Shown: positions 27,550 through 36,257 of the stretch, one piece after another
Numbering within the stretch: the stretch's first letter is position 1
How the letters are laid out: every line of letters begins with the position of its first letter
Source of the DNA: Lederbergia wuyishanensis
GTDB taxonomy: Bacteria > Bacillota > Bacilli > Bacillales > Bacillaceae_C
DNA: 64,000 nt
Direction of reading: 5' to 3'
Assembly: GCF_022900255.1 (NCBI RefSeq)
Contig: NZ_JALIRM010000015.1
Span: forward strand, 87,142-151,141
Notes under the pieces: generated by a model
The model's database searches: none
The model's input: the letters and a program-made list of their open reading frames with translations, nothing else
What the model was told of the DNA's origin: nothing
Program-made: the position numbers and the translations under genes

Positions 27550-29169
27550 ATGAAAACAATCTGGTATAACGGAATGATCTATACAATGGAAAAAGAGGGA
27601 GAGACCGTTGAAGCAGTTGTGACGGATGATGACCTTATTATCGAAACGGGTTCCTTAAAGAGTTTACGACAGAAGTATGATACCGAGCGCTCAATCGATT
27701 TACATGGAGCTATGATGATTCCAGGATTGGTCGACAGTCATATGCATCTAATTGGGTATGGAGAAACGTTTTTAAAGCTAAATGTTTCAGGGATGACATC
27801 TAAACTTGATGTTTTACATGCTATTAAGGAAAAAGTTGCAAAGTGTTCTCCTGGCGAATGGATTATTGGAGAAGGGTGGAATGAAAACCTTTGGCTAGAT
27901 AAAACACCTCTTTGTAAACGAGATTTGGATCTGGTAGCACCACAAAATCCAGTTGTTATGAAAAGAGTTTGTCGACATGTCATTGTGGTTAACTCCCTAG
28001 TTATAAATACTGCAAATATTAATCCAATGCATCCAGACCCTGAAGGTGGAGTCATAGAAAGAGATAAAAACGGTGACTTTTCGGGAATTTTTAAGGATGA
28101 AGCTCAAAACTTAATTTTTTCAAAAATGCCAAGTATGACAGATGAATATGTAGAGAGAGCTTTGAGATTAGGGATTGAAAATTGTTGGAAATATGGATTG
28201 ACAGGTGCCCATACGGAAGATTTAAGTTATTACGAAACATATAATAGAGCTATCACAGCTTTTATAAGAGTGTTAGGTGATGCATCAGTTCCATTTAAAG
28301 CACATCTACTTGTTCATCACAAAATTGTGGATGAGTGGAAAAAGGATGGCCACGAATTTATGTCAAGCATTGGAAATATTGAATTTGGAGCCATGAAAAT
28401 ATTTGTCGATGGTTCGTTAGGAGGCAGAACAGCTCTTTTAAGTAAGCCGTACGCCGACGATTCTACAACTCAAGGAATGGCCATTCATACATTATCAGAA
28501 TTAAAGAATCTAGTCGCTAAAGCTAGAAAATATAAGATGCCAATCGCTACTCATGTTATTGGGGATCTCGCTTTTGAATATGTACTGGATGCAATTGAAG
28601 AATTTCCCCCGCCTAATGGAGAAAGGGACAGGCTTATCCATGCTCAAATATTACGACAGGATTTAATAGATCGCGCAAAAAAAATACCAGTTGTAATCGA
28701 CATACAGCCTGGTTTTACAGCTTCGGATTTTCCGTGGGTTATCGACAGAGTTGGAAAAGAAAACATGGCTAATAATTATGCGTGGAAGACACTTATTGAT
28801 AGCGGTCTCCATTGTTCGGGCGGATCGGACGCTCCAATAGAGTCGGTGAACCCTTTACTAGGTATTCATGCGGCTGTTACTCGTGAAAAGCCTTATGACC
28901 ATTCTCATAAAATATATATGCTAGAACAAAGATTGTCTATGTTTGAAGCCATTTCACTTTACACAACAGGTAGCGCTTTTGCATGTGGGCATGCTCACAA
29001 TCGAGGGATGATAAAGCCAGGATTCACAGCAGATTTTACTGCTTTTAATAAAGACTTATTTGCCTTAGAAAATGAAGATATTTTAAAAGCATCCGTAGAG
29101 ATGACAGTTGTTGATGGGAAAATTGTTTATCAAAAAACAAAGGCTAGAGCTAGACAAAACCTAACATAA
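27550..29169 (+). CDS. YtcJ-like amidohydrolase
   Basis: 539-residue metal-dependent hydrolase of the amidohydrolase superfamily (amidohydrolase_3/YtcJ group). Metal-site elements visible: HxH in VDSHMHL (H64, H66), the probable carboxylated lysine in MKIFVDGSLGG (K283), histidines in ATHVIGD and LIHAQIL, and the catalytic aspartate in GGSDAP (D427). The ends form the composite beta-sandwich domain (WYNGMIYTME; FTADFTAFNKD). The substrate is not predictable. ATG 27550 follows GGAAGGTG; the frame begins 14 codons earlier without a ribosome binding site. Monocistronic. Confidence 0.88.
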   Translation: MKTIWYNGMIYTMEKEGETVEAVVTDDDLIIETGSLKSLRQKYDTERSIDLHGAMMIPGLVDSHMHLIGYGETFLKLNVSGMTSKLDVLHAIKEKVAKCSPGEWIIGEGWNENLWLDKTPLCKRDLDLVAPQNPVVMKRVCRHVIVVNSLVINTANINPMHPDPEGGVIERDKNGDFSGIFKDEAQNLIFSKMPSMTDEYVERALRLGIENCWKYGLTGAHTEDLSYYETYNRAITAFIRVLGDASVPFKAHLLVHHKIVDEWKKDGHEFMSSIGNIEFGAMKIFVDGSLGGRTALLSKPYADDSTTQGMAIHTLSELKNLVAKARKYKMPIATHVIGDLAFEYVLDAIEEFPPPNGERDRLIHAQILRQDLIDRAKKIPVVIDIQPGFTASDFPWVIDRVGKENMANNYAWKTLIDSGLHCSGGSDAPIESVNPLLGIHAAVTREKPYDHSHKIYMLEQRLSMFEAISLYTTGSAFACGHAHNRGMIKPGFTADFTAFNKDLFALENEDILKASVEMTVVDGKIVYQKTKARARQNLT

Positions 29170-29278
29170 AAGGAATTCTACTTTCCAATAAACAGCAGTA
29201 AAAAAGTTAAGGCATTATTTATTTAAATCGTATATAATAAAAGTTATTTCGTAAATCTAAATAACAGGGGAAAATACG

Positions 29279-30196
29279 ATGGAAAATCATAATCGTGAAG
29301 GAATATTATATGCGGTAGCCGCCTATTCAACCTGGGGGATTTTACCAATATATTGGAAGCAAATCGTTGATGTTTCAGCCCATGAAGTATTAGCGAATCG
29401 AATTTTTTGGTCATTTTGGTTTATGGTACTTATTTTAATTTTCAGCAAAAAATTACCATCATTCATAAAAAGTTTAAAGGAGTTTCAAAAACAACCTAAG
29501 CTGTTTGCAGCACTCGCAGCCGCATCCATTTTGGTAAGTGCCAATTGGTTTTTGTTTATATGGGCTGTTAATAGCGATAGAGTTGTAGAGTCCAGCCTTG
29601 GATATTACATCAATCCATTAATCAGCATCGTTCTTGGAATTATCTTTTTAAAAGAATCCCTATCAAAAATTCAAATATTGTCCTTCTTTTTGGCATTAGC
29701 TGGAGTACTAATATTAACGATTTCGTATGGGAAATTCCCATGGGTTTCTTTTGGTCTTGCGCTCTCTTTTGGAGTGTACGGCTTAGTTAAAAAAGTAATT
29801 AAAGTTGATTCATCGATCGGTTTAGCATTGGAAACTCTAGTTATTATGCCGATTGCATTTATCTACCTTTCTATCCATATGAAGAATGGCACGAGTGCAT
29901 TATTTTCAGAATCAATATCAAATGATGTTTTACTTGTTGCCTCAGGAGCAATAACAGCAATACCGCTGCTTTTTTTTGCTAAAGGTGTACAAAAGATTCC
30001 ACTCTATTTAATGGGCTTTATTCAATATATCGCTCCAACAATGATGCTCATTTTAGGAGTTTTCTTATACGGAGAACCATTTGGAGCAACTCGTCTTATC
30101 GCTTTTGCTTTTATTTGGGGCGCCCTTGCATTAGTTACACTATCATCGATAAATTGGAATCAAGTTAGAGGAAGAAATAGAAATAAAGTTGCATAA
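29279..30196 (+). CDS. rarD: RarD-type EamA/DMT-superfamily permease
   Basis: Ten-helix transporter of the drug/metabolite transporter superfamily, 305 residues, made of two EamA repeats. The N-terminal signature GILYAVAAYSTWGILPIYWK and the segment SLGYYINPLISIVLGIIFLK are typical of RarD proteins. Substrate unknown; E. coli RarD was linked only loosely to chloramphenicol resistance. SD GGGG 8 nt before the ATG. Confidence 0.88.
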   Translation: MENHNREGILYAVAAYSTWGILPIYWKQIVDVSAHEVLANRIFWSFWFMVLILIFSKKLPSFIKSLKEFQKQPKLFAALAAASILVSANWFLFIWAVNSDRVVESSLGYYINPLISIVLGIIFLKESLSKIQILSFFLALAGVLILTISYGKFPWVSFGLALSFGVYGLVKKVIKVDSSIGLALETLVIMPIAFIYLSIHMKNGTSALFSESISNDVLLVASGAITAIPLLFFAKGVQKIPLYLMGFIQYIAPTMMLILGVFLYGEPFGATRLIAFAFIWGALALVTLSSINWNQVRGRNRNKVA

Positions 30197-30222
30197 ATCC
30201 ACTTCGTAATGGTGCAATGAAG

Positions 30223-30264
30223 AAAAGCGAGAATCTATGCCGTTAAGGTTAGAGTCTCGCTTTT
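30223..30264 (+). terminator. rarD terminator
   Basis: Stem AAAGCGAGA / TCTCGCTTT with a long loop, followed by T-rich sequence, about 30 nt after the stop. Confidence 0.7.
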
Positions 30265-30518
30265 ATTTATTCTTAGTTTATTTTAGAATGCTTCATACTA
30301 AACTTTTCACGTTTTTCCAAGCTTCTTAATTGGAAGGAATCAATTTTTGTGGTTTTCCTTCTCTTAGGATAGTGAATCAAGACTAAGAAGCCAATTCTGA
30401 GCTGGTCAATGTCTCGATTCATAAAACAAAATATTAAACAGTTTGTGCTTCGATTAGTGAATCGTGATAGATAAATCACTAAAAGGAACTACTGACACTT
30501 GATCCTCTGTAAGCAAGA

Positions 30519-31319
30519 TTATAAAAATGTCCGTTTTACTTTTTCCCAAAATGAATTGTTTTTGAGTTTAACTGTTTTAATACGTTTATCAGATAAAACG
30601 ATTTCGACCTGCTCAACGTGTTGGGTGCTTAACGCTTCGTTATCCATCCCCATTGTAGGATAATCGTTTCCATCCTGGACAATTTTTAATAACAATTTTC
30701 TGCCCTCACTTAATATGAATGGAGAACCGAGGGTACGGTAACGGTTATTATTTAATGATGCCATTTCACTTACTTGGAGACATGGAAGAAGTGGATCAAC
30801 TACGGCACCTTTGACGGATTTATTATAAGCCGTGCTTCCAGTAGGTGTAGCAATGACCATTCCATCGCCACGGAAAGTTTCAAAGTGTAAACCATCGATA
30901 AAAACATCCATTACTAGTGTTTTAATGATTCCTGATCGAATTGTAAATTCATTTAAACAATAGAATGAGCCTTCTTTATCCACATCGACCTTAATAATTG
31001 GATAGCGCCTAACTTCTATTTGTTCACTTGTCATAGCATCAATCATCGCGTGTAAGTTGTCAATATGAAAATCACAATATAAACCTTGCATTCCATCGTC
31101 TTGAATTCCTGCATAAAGACAATCTTGTCGGAACCCTGTTTTACGAACTGCCTGCAAAAACGTACCATCTCCGCCTATACTGGCAATGAGATTTGCTTCT
31201 TGTGAGTTCTTTACAATATTAAATCCGTATCTTTCGGCAAGTTCAGTAAGAACAGATATCTTTTCAATACTGCCTGGACTATTTTTATGGAAAAAGAAAA
31301 TATTGTTACGTTGTTCCAT
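30519..31319 (-). CDS. nadK2: NAD kinase (second, NadK2/PpnKB type)
   Basis: Makes NADP from NAD and ATP. The 266-residue product (267 for B. subtilis YtdI) has the diagnostic GGDG motif in ASIGGDGTFLQAV (near 48-51), the substrate-binding NE in YCLNEFTI, and GDGMVIATPTGSTAYNKS. ATG at 31319 after GGGGG. Monocistronic and divergent from sppA, as in B. subtilis. Confidence 0.94.
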   Translation of the reverse strand: MEQRNNIFFFHKNSPGSIEKISVLTELAERYGFNIVKNSQEANLIASIGGDGTFLQAVRKTGFRQDCLYAGIQDDGMQGLYCDFHIDNLHAMIDAMTSEQIEVRRYPIIKVDVDKEGSFYCLNEFTIRSGIIKTLVMDVFIDGLHFETFRGDGMVIATPTGSTAYNKSVKGAVVDPLLPCLQVSEMASLNNNRYRTLGSPFILSEGRKLLLKIVQDGNDYPTMGMDNEALSTQHVEQVEIVLSDKRIKTVKLKNNSFWEKVKRTFL

Positions 31320-31468
31320 TTATATATCCCCCTAGGAGTTATTGCCATCAATTGGGCGTATGTAAAATTATTAGATAGGTCTATGTATTTATTTTATCAT
31401 TAGTTTGAAACTATTTAAAAGAAAGAGACGTATATACATAAGGGAACGCACTAAAAGGAGGAAAACAG

Positions 31469-32476
31469 ATGAATGGAAAACGTTGGGCGGCCCTAGGAAT
31501 TGCTGCCGCAGTATTTTTTGTATCAAGTATGATTAACATGGCGAGCGCCTTTATTTTTTCGGATTTTACCAAGGTGTTTGGAGAAAATTTTTCGGCGAAT
31601 AAAACATTTACTGAAGAAATTGTTGAAACGGGAAATCCCGCAAAAAAAATTGCCGTACTTGAAGTTGACGGAGTAATTCAAGATACAGGAGAGGCTTCGT
31701 CCATATTTTCAACAAATGGCTACTTACATAGGGAATTCATGAAGCAATTAAATATGGTTAAAGATGATAAAAATATAAAAGCGATCGTCTTACGCGTCAA
31801 TTCACCAGGTGGAGGAACGAATGAGTCAGCTGAAATCCATCATAAATTAGTTCAAATTAAGGAAGAAACGAAGAAACCAATTTACGTTTCGATGGGATCA
31901 ATGGCTGCATCTGGCGGATATTATATTTCTACACCTGCTGATAAAATTTTTGCAAGTCCTGAAACATTGACAGGTTCCCTTGGGGTTATTATGCAAGGTA
32001 TTAACGTAAGTGAACTTGCTGAGAAATATGGTGTCGATTTTATGACGATTAAGAGCGGTCCGTATAAAGACATTATGAGCTCATATCGTCACATGACGAA
32101 AGAAGAAGAAGATATTTTACAATCAATGCTAAAAAATTCTTATGATCAATTTGTAAAAATTATTGCTGAAGGTCGAGGAATGACTGATGAGCAAGTTCGC
32201 AAACTTGCAGATGGAAGAATTTATGACGGAAGACAAGCAAAAGAAGTAGGTCTAATTGATGATTTTGGTTATCAGGAAGATGTGATCGAGCAATTGAAAA
32301 AAGATCATAAATTAGCAGGTGCACAAGTGGTTCGTTATTCATCAAGTGTAGGACTTGGCTCCCTGTTTGGAGTAGCTGCGCAAAAAATTGGTGGAAAACA
32401 GGCTGAAATGACAGGGATATTAAATCTCTTATCTAAACCCAATTCTCCTAAGTTAATGTATCTATACTCTGAATAA
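31469..32476 (+). CDS. sppA: Signal peptide peptidase SppA
   Basis: Membrane-anchored serine-lysine protease that degrades leftover signal peptides. 335 residues: N-terminal membrane segment (about 6-30), then the ClpP-like protease core. Nucleophile S148 lies in GSMAASGGYYIS and the general base K200 in SGPYKDIMSS; their 52-residue spacing equals that of S147/K199 in the B. subtilis enzyme. SD AAAGGAGG. yteJ follows 16 bp downstream, probably in one operon. Confidence 0.95.
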   Translation: MNGKRWAALGIAAAVFFVSSMINMASAFIFSDFTKVFGENFSANKTFTEEIVETGNPAKKIAVLEVDGVIQDTGEASSIFSTNGYLHREFMKQLNMVKDDKNIKAIVLRVNSPGGGTNESAEIHHKLVQIKEETKKPIYVSMGSMAASGGYYISTPADKIFASPETLTGSLGVIMQGINVSELAEKYGVDFMTIKSGPYKDIMSSYRHMTKEEEDILQSMLKNSYDQFVKIIAEGRGMTDEQVRKLADGRIYDGRQAKEVGLIDDFGYQEDVIEQLKKDHKLAGAQVVRYSSSVGLGSLFGVAAQKIGGKQAEMTGILNLLSKPNSPKLMYLYSE

Positions 32477-32492
32477 AAAGGGGATAATCAGA

Positions 32493-32978
32493 ATGGAAAA
32501 TCATATTGTAGAAGAACTTCAAATCCCATCAGGGTCATATCATTATGCAGGGTTTTGGATGAGGTTTTGGGCTTATTTGCTTGACGGTATTATTATCTTC
32601 AGCATTAATGGAATTCTCGTAAAACCCATTTTCAGAGGTGTAGGGATTTCCCTCTCGGATTCTGGAATTATTTCCCCTTATGGTATAACTGCAGGGCTAA
32701 TATTCTATCTGTATTTTATTTTAATGACAAAATTCTATAGCCAAACGCTTGGAAAGATGGTATTTGGCTTGAAGGTCGTTCCTTTAAAGGGTGATCAATT
32801 AACATGGGGAACGGTTATTTTTAGGGAAGGAATTGGTCGTTATATTTCTGCCACCTTTAACTTCCTATATGCAGTAGTAGCATTTACACCGAAAAAACAA
32901 GGTTTACATGATATTTTTGCAGATACTACCGTTATTCATGAACGTACAAAAATAGTAGAAGGACCCGCTTATTCGTAA
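32493..32978 (+). CDS. yteJ: RDD-family membrane protein YteJ
   Basis: 161 residues with an RDD domain: FWMRFWAYLLDGIIIFSING at the N-terminus (the Arg and Asp of the name) and the loop SQTLGKMVFGLKVVPLKGDQ, with three membrane segments. In B. subtilis YteJ is encoded with SppA and has been implicated in controlling it and in lantibiotic resistance. The same pairing is seen here. SD AAGGGG. Confidence 0.9.
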   Translation: MENHIVEELQIPSGSYHYAGFWMRFWAYLLDGIIIFSINGILVKPIFRGVGISLSDSGIISPYGITAGLIFYLYFILMTKFYSQTLGKMVFGLKVVPLKGDQLTWGTVIFREGIGRYISATFNFLYAVVAFTPKKQGLHDIFADTTVIHERTKIVEGPAYS

Positions 32979-32995
32979 GCGGGTTTATTTTATTT
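32963..32995 (+). terminator. sppA-yteJ terminator
   Basis: Stem ACCCGCTT / AAGCGGGT with a 6-base loop, overlapping the yteJ stop codon and followed by a T-rich tail. Confidence 0.85.
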
Positions 32996-33028
32996 TTAGA
33001 TGGAAATAATGAAGGCCGGAGGGATGAT

Positions 33029-33664
33029 ATGACTCTTCCTATTTTAGGCGGCCTGCTGTTGATTTTATTATTTATTTTACTTATTTTTATGAAAATTAAG
33101 ATAGAATTATTTTTTCTGCTTAGCCAATCAGACAATTATATAACAATCGTAATCGTTGCTTTATTTGGATTAGTGCGTATTAGAAAGAAATTCTCGTTAG
33201 AAGAAGTTTTTTCTGGTGAAGGCACTAAAGATATAGAAGAAGTGATTCCGGATTTTTCGTGGGATTCGACTAAACAACTTTTGAAAAATATGAAACCCGC
33301 TTTAACAATAATGAAGGCTTTTATACGAACAATAAGAATATCAAAATTAGAATGGCGAACAAAGATTGGAACAGGTGACGCAGCATTAACAGGTGCAGTA
33401 GCTGGAGCAATTTGGGCAATAAAGGGAGCTTTAATATCTTTTATTAGAAGCTTCCTTTTCTTTAAAAATCGGCCTTTAATCACCGTGCAGCCAAATTTTC
33501 AAGGATTTTCCGCAGAAACGAATATCCGATGTATGGTTGAAATGAAAACAGGAAAAGCTATGGTAGCCGGGATTAAAATGTATAAAGAATGGAAAAAGTA
33601 CCAAAAATCCTCTCAATTCAATGGGGAAAATCAAAAGATAGTCAGGAGGACCATCAATGGATGA
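33029..33664 (+). CDS. ytfI: DUF2953 protein YtfI
   Basis: 211 residues with one N-terminal hydrophobic segment (PILGGLLLILLFILLIFMKI) and the DUF2953 pattern further on: ISKLEWRTKIGTGDAALTGA, VAGAIWAIKG, and IRCMVEMKTGKAMVAG. It overlaps ytfJ by 8 bp, so the two are translationally coupled; the pair occurs together across spore formers, suggesting a sporulation role. SD GCCGGAGGG. Biochemical function unknown. Confidence 0.9.
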   Translation: MTLPILGGLLLILLFILLIFMKIKIELFFLLSQSDNYITIVIVALFGLVRIRKKFSLEEVFSGEGTKDIEEVIPDFSWDSTKQLLKNMKPALTIMKAFIRTIRISKLEWRTKIGTGDAALTGAVAGAIWAIKGALISFIRSFLFFKNRPLITVQPNFQGFSAETNIRCMVEMKTGKAMVAGIKMYKEWKKYQKSSQFNGENQKIVRRTING

Positions 33665-34124
33665 ACATCCAATTCAAGGCGTTATGACAACAGCAATGGA
33701 AAATCTCAAGGAAATGATCGATGTCAATACTATTATTGGTGATCCAGTAGAAACACCTGATGGAGGAGTCATTTTAACGGTCTCAAAAGTAGGATTTGGC
33801 TTTGCAATGGGCGGCAGTGAGTTTAAAAGTGGAGGCTCATCAGGTAGTTCGGATGATGAAGGTGGGCAAGGCTCCTATTTACCGTTTGGAGGAGGAAGTG
33901 GGGGAGGTGTTTCCATTACACCAATTGCATTCTTAATAGTAAATAAACACGGTGTTAACATGCTCCATTTGGAACAAAATACACACTTGTTTGAAAAAAT
34001 GATTGATTTAGCGCCAACCGCTTTTGAGAAAATACAGAAAATGACGAGTGGTTTTTCCAATAAAAAACAGCAGCAACAGCAAGAACAATCGGATAAGAAG
34101 GAAAACTTAGATTTTGAGTTGTGA
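33657..34124 (+). CDS. ytfJ: Sporulation protein YtfJ (GerW family)
   Basis: 155 residues. Contains the GerW-family core VITLTVSKV-like strand (DGGVILTVSKVGFGFAMGGS), a Gly/Ser-rich loop (about 62-85), and a C-terminal strand pair (ITPIAFLIVNKHGVNMLHLE). The tail is Gln-rich (QQQQQEQ). In B. subtilis ytfJ is a forespore (sigma-F/G) gene affecting germination. Overlaps ytfI. Confidence 0.92.
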   Translation: MDEHPIQGVMTTAMENLKEMIDVNTIIGDPVETPDGGVILTVSKVGFGFAMGGSEFKSGGSSGSSDDEGGQGSYLPFGGGSGGGVSITPIAFLIVNKHGVNMLHLEQNTHLFEKMIDLAPTAFEKIQKMTSGFSNKKQQQQQEQSDKKENLDFEL

Positions 34125-34128
34125 TACC

Positions 34129-34166
34129 GATAACTCGCTTGACAATAGCGAGTTATTTTATTTTTA
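34129..34166 (+). terminator. ytfIJ terminator
   Basis: Perfect 9-bp stem TAACTCGCT / AGCGAGTTA followed by TTTTATTTTTATTTT, a few bases after ytfJ. Confidence 0.88.
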
Positions 34167-34247
34167 TTTTGCAGTCTTTTTCCTTGCAGTAGTGGAAATT
34201 TTAGGCAATGATATAAGAGTACATATTTTTTGAAGGAGGAATGAAGT

Positions 34248-34748
34248 ATGGCAGCAGTTACGTTTAAAGGGAATCCAATGACTCTTATTGGAAATGAAGT
34301 AAAGGCCGGCGATAAAGCACCAGATTTCACTGTTTTAGCAAATGATTTATCAGAAGTGAAACTAAGTGATTATAAAGGCTCTATTCGTCTAATTAGTGTC
34401 GTCCCCTCAGTAGATACTGGAGTTTGTGCAGCACAAACAAAACGTTTTAATGAAGAAATTGCGAATTTAGGAAATGTTCAAGTACTCACGATTTCGGCTG
34501 ATTTACCATTTGCACAAGCACGCTGGGCAAATGAAAATAGTCTAAATGACGCGAAAATCTTCTCCGATTATCGTGATCTTTCCTTTGGTGAAGCGTATGG
34601 TGTTGTAATGAAAGAACTCCGTCTATTAGCTCGAAGTGTATTTGTTATTGATAGCGAAGACACGATTGTGTATGCAGAATATGTAAGTGAAGTAACGAAT
34701 CATCCGGATTATGATGCGGCTTTAGATGCAGCAAAACAAGCAAAATAA
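34248..34748 (+). CDS. tpx: Thiol peroxidase Tpx, lacking the resolving cysteine
   Basis: Atypical 2-Cys peroxiredoxin family, normally reducing H2O2 and alkyl hydroperoxides with thioredoxin. 166 residues, closely following B. subtilis Tpx (PDFTVL, GVCAAQT, TISADLPFAQARW, KELRLLARSVFV, YAEYVSE). The peroxidatic cysteine C60 is present in VDTGVCAAQT. The resolving cysteine, C94 in ARWCGANG of B. subtilis Tpx, is alanine here (ARWANENS, codon gca), and the protein has no other cysteine. If active it must work by a 1-Cys mechanism or use an external thiol. SD AAGGAGG; monocistronic. Confidence 0.95.
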   Translation: MAAVTFKGNPMTLIGNEVKAGDKAPDFTVLANDLSEVKLSDYKGSIRLISVVPSVDTGVCAAQTKRFNEEIANLGNVQVLTISADLPFAQARWANENSLNDAKIFSDYRDLSFGEAYGVVMKELRLLARSVFVIDSEDTIVYAEYVSEVTNHPDYDAALDAAKQAK

Positions 34749-34770
34749 AGAATAAAACTAACTAAACAAA

Positions 34771-34806
34771 AGAGAGATTGGAATATTATCCGATCTCTCT
34801 ATATTT
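34771..34806 (+). terminator. tpx terminator
   Basis: Stem AGAGAGAT / ATCTCTCT followed by an A/T-rich tail, 23 nt after tpx. Confidence 0.7.
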
Positions 34807-34949
34807 ATTTAAGGTTCTTTTCTAAACATTATTGTTTTTTCAAGTACATTAATAATAAGGAATGAAAATGAACCTTTTACAAAAACAACAAACTTTACGA
34901 AAACTGCTTTTTAACATACCAACATAGTTAAGGGTATACATAGATATTT

Positions 34950-36071
34950 TTACAAAAAGGTGTCCGTAATTTTTTGTAGTCTGTTTGCAACCCATTCAAT
35001 ATCATATCCTACTTCGTTAAGAATAACGGTATTGTATATTTCTTCTAAGCCGATGCGCAGCATATAACAATAAACTTTTTCCTTTGCTTCAGGTGAATCA
35101 ATATATTTATTTCTTATTTGCTGGATAAGTGGCTGAAGTTTATCTTCATTCCAAAATAAAATATTTGCTTTGTCATATAAATGATCACCGTACAAGGAAA
35201 GACTCCAATCAATTATACCTGTAATTTTTCCGTTCTCTGCTAGTAGATTAAACGATCCTAAATCTCCGTGAATCATATTTTTTTTGCCTATAGAGATACT
35301 GTTTATATGAGATTTTAATTTTTGTAAAGCGTTGGTTACTACACTTGAATCTAAACCATTCCGTTCAAGGGGTGCCCAATTATAAATCTTCTCGTTGTAG
35401 ACTGCTTTTATAAAATCCTCCCATGTTGGATAAGCCCCATGTCCGTTATTATCATATCTACCATAACCATTTTGTTCAGTTACTTCTATTGACTCCAATA
35501 TTTCTAATGTTTTCATTATTGATGGAACGATATCTAGTAATTCCTGGCTGTTTAAATCGAATAATTTTTTACCTTCAATATAATTCGATATTGAATAAGC
35601 AACACCATCTTCTACCTCCACTTTCAATACATTCCTTAGAGGCAGTAGGTGATTATAATGGTTATAGACCCATTTCTCTTTTTCATATACTTCAGGACGA
35701 TTTCCAACTTGAAATACATATTTACTAATTTCTGTATTAAATGAGTATGTTTGAGAAACTAGTCCACCACTAAGCTCCTTAAAATCATAACCATTGGGAT
35801 AATGATTTGTAACTATGCGTTGAATCTCCATTTCAGATAACTTCTTTGCCATAGGAAGCGCTCCTTTAAAATATATTTTTCCTAACAGTAATTCATCTAA
35901 GGAGAGTTGATATATTTGGCTTAGTGCAATAATGGAGTCAATGTCTGGATAATATTTACCGACTTCCCAATTCGAAAGTGTTTGTCTTGTAATGTTCAAT
36001 TTTTCAGCCACTTGCTCTTGGGTAAATCCTGCTTTTTTTCTTCTTAATTTAAGTTTTTCACCAATATTCAT
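34950..36071 (-). CDS. HTH (XRE)-aminoglycoside phosphotransferase-like fusion protein
   Basis: 373 residues with two unrelated domains. Residues 5-60 are a Cro/CI-type HTH (LRRKKAGFTQEQVAEKLNIT, RQTLSNWEVGKYYPD). Residues 74-373 are an APH/choline-kinase-like kinase with the catalytic loop MIHGDLGSFNLL and the metal-binding IIDWSLSLYGDHLYD; this resembles hygromycin-B 4-O-kinase-like APHs more than classical aminoglycoside kinases. The second domain starts at an internal ATG (35852, M74) preceded at 8 nt by a perfect AAAGGAG (35867-35861), so a free kinase could be made from the same mRNA. It sits alone between tpx and ytxK and looks like an accessory insertion. Substrate is unknown; resistance should not be assumed. 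Confidence 0.85.
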   Translation of the reverse strand: MNIGEKLKLRRKKAGFTQEQVAEKLNITRQTLSNWEVGKYYPDIDSIIALSQIYQLSLDELLLGKIYFKGALPMAKKLSEMEIQRIVTNHYPNGYDFKELSGGLVSQTYSFNTEISKYVFQVGNRPEVYEKEKWVYNHYNHLLPLRNVLKVEVEDGVAYSISNYIEGKKLFDLNSQELLDIVPSIMKTLEILESIEVTEQNGYGRYDNNGHGAYPTWEDFIKAVYNEKIYNWAPLERNGLDSSVVTNALQKLKSHINSISIGKKNMIHGDLGSFNLLAENGKITGIIDWSLSLYGDHLYDKANILFWNEDKLQPLIQQIRNKYIDSPEAKEKVYCYMLRIGLEEIYNTVILNEVGYDIEWVANRLQKITDTFL

Positions 36072-36257
36072 ATCTTTCCCTCCCTAATCAAATTTTCTCA
36101 CAATTGTTAGAAAAAGCTAGCAAGCCTTCCTTGCTTATTATCTTTATATCTGAAAAATGGAGCCTAATTATATAGTTTTAAACTTATTTCTTGTTTGCTG
36201 AGTTAACGAAAGCTAAACTATAAGTATAGAAGCTTGATGGGGGGAAGGAATTTGAAA

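Noticed and set aside
30273..30479. 68-codon minus-strand frame (or 49 codons from ATG 30422) between rarD and nadK2, basic product
   Set aside because: Neither start has a Shine-Dalgarno sequence and no family is recognised. The 3' end is next to the rarD terminator. It could be real but is not supported by the sequence alone; otherwise the 30265-30518 stretch holds nothing I recognise.
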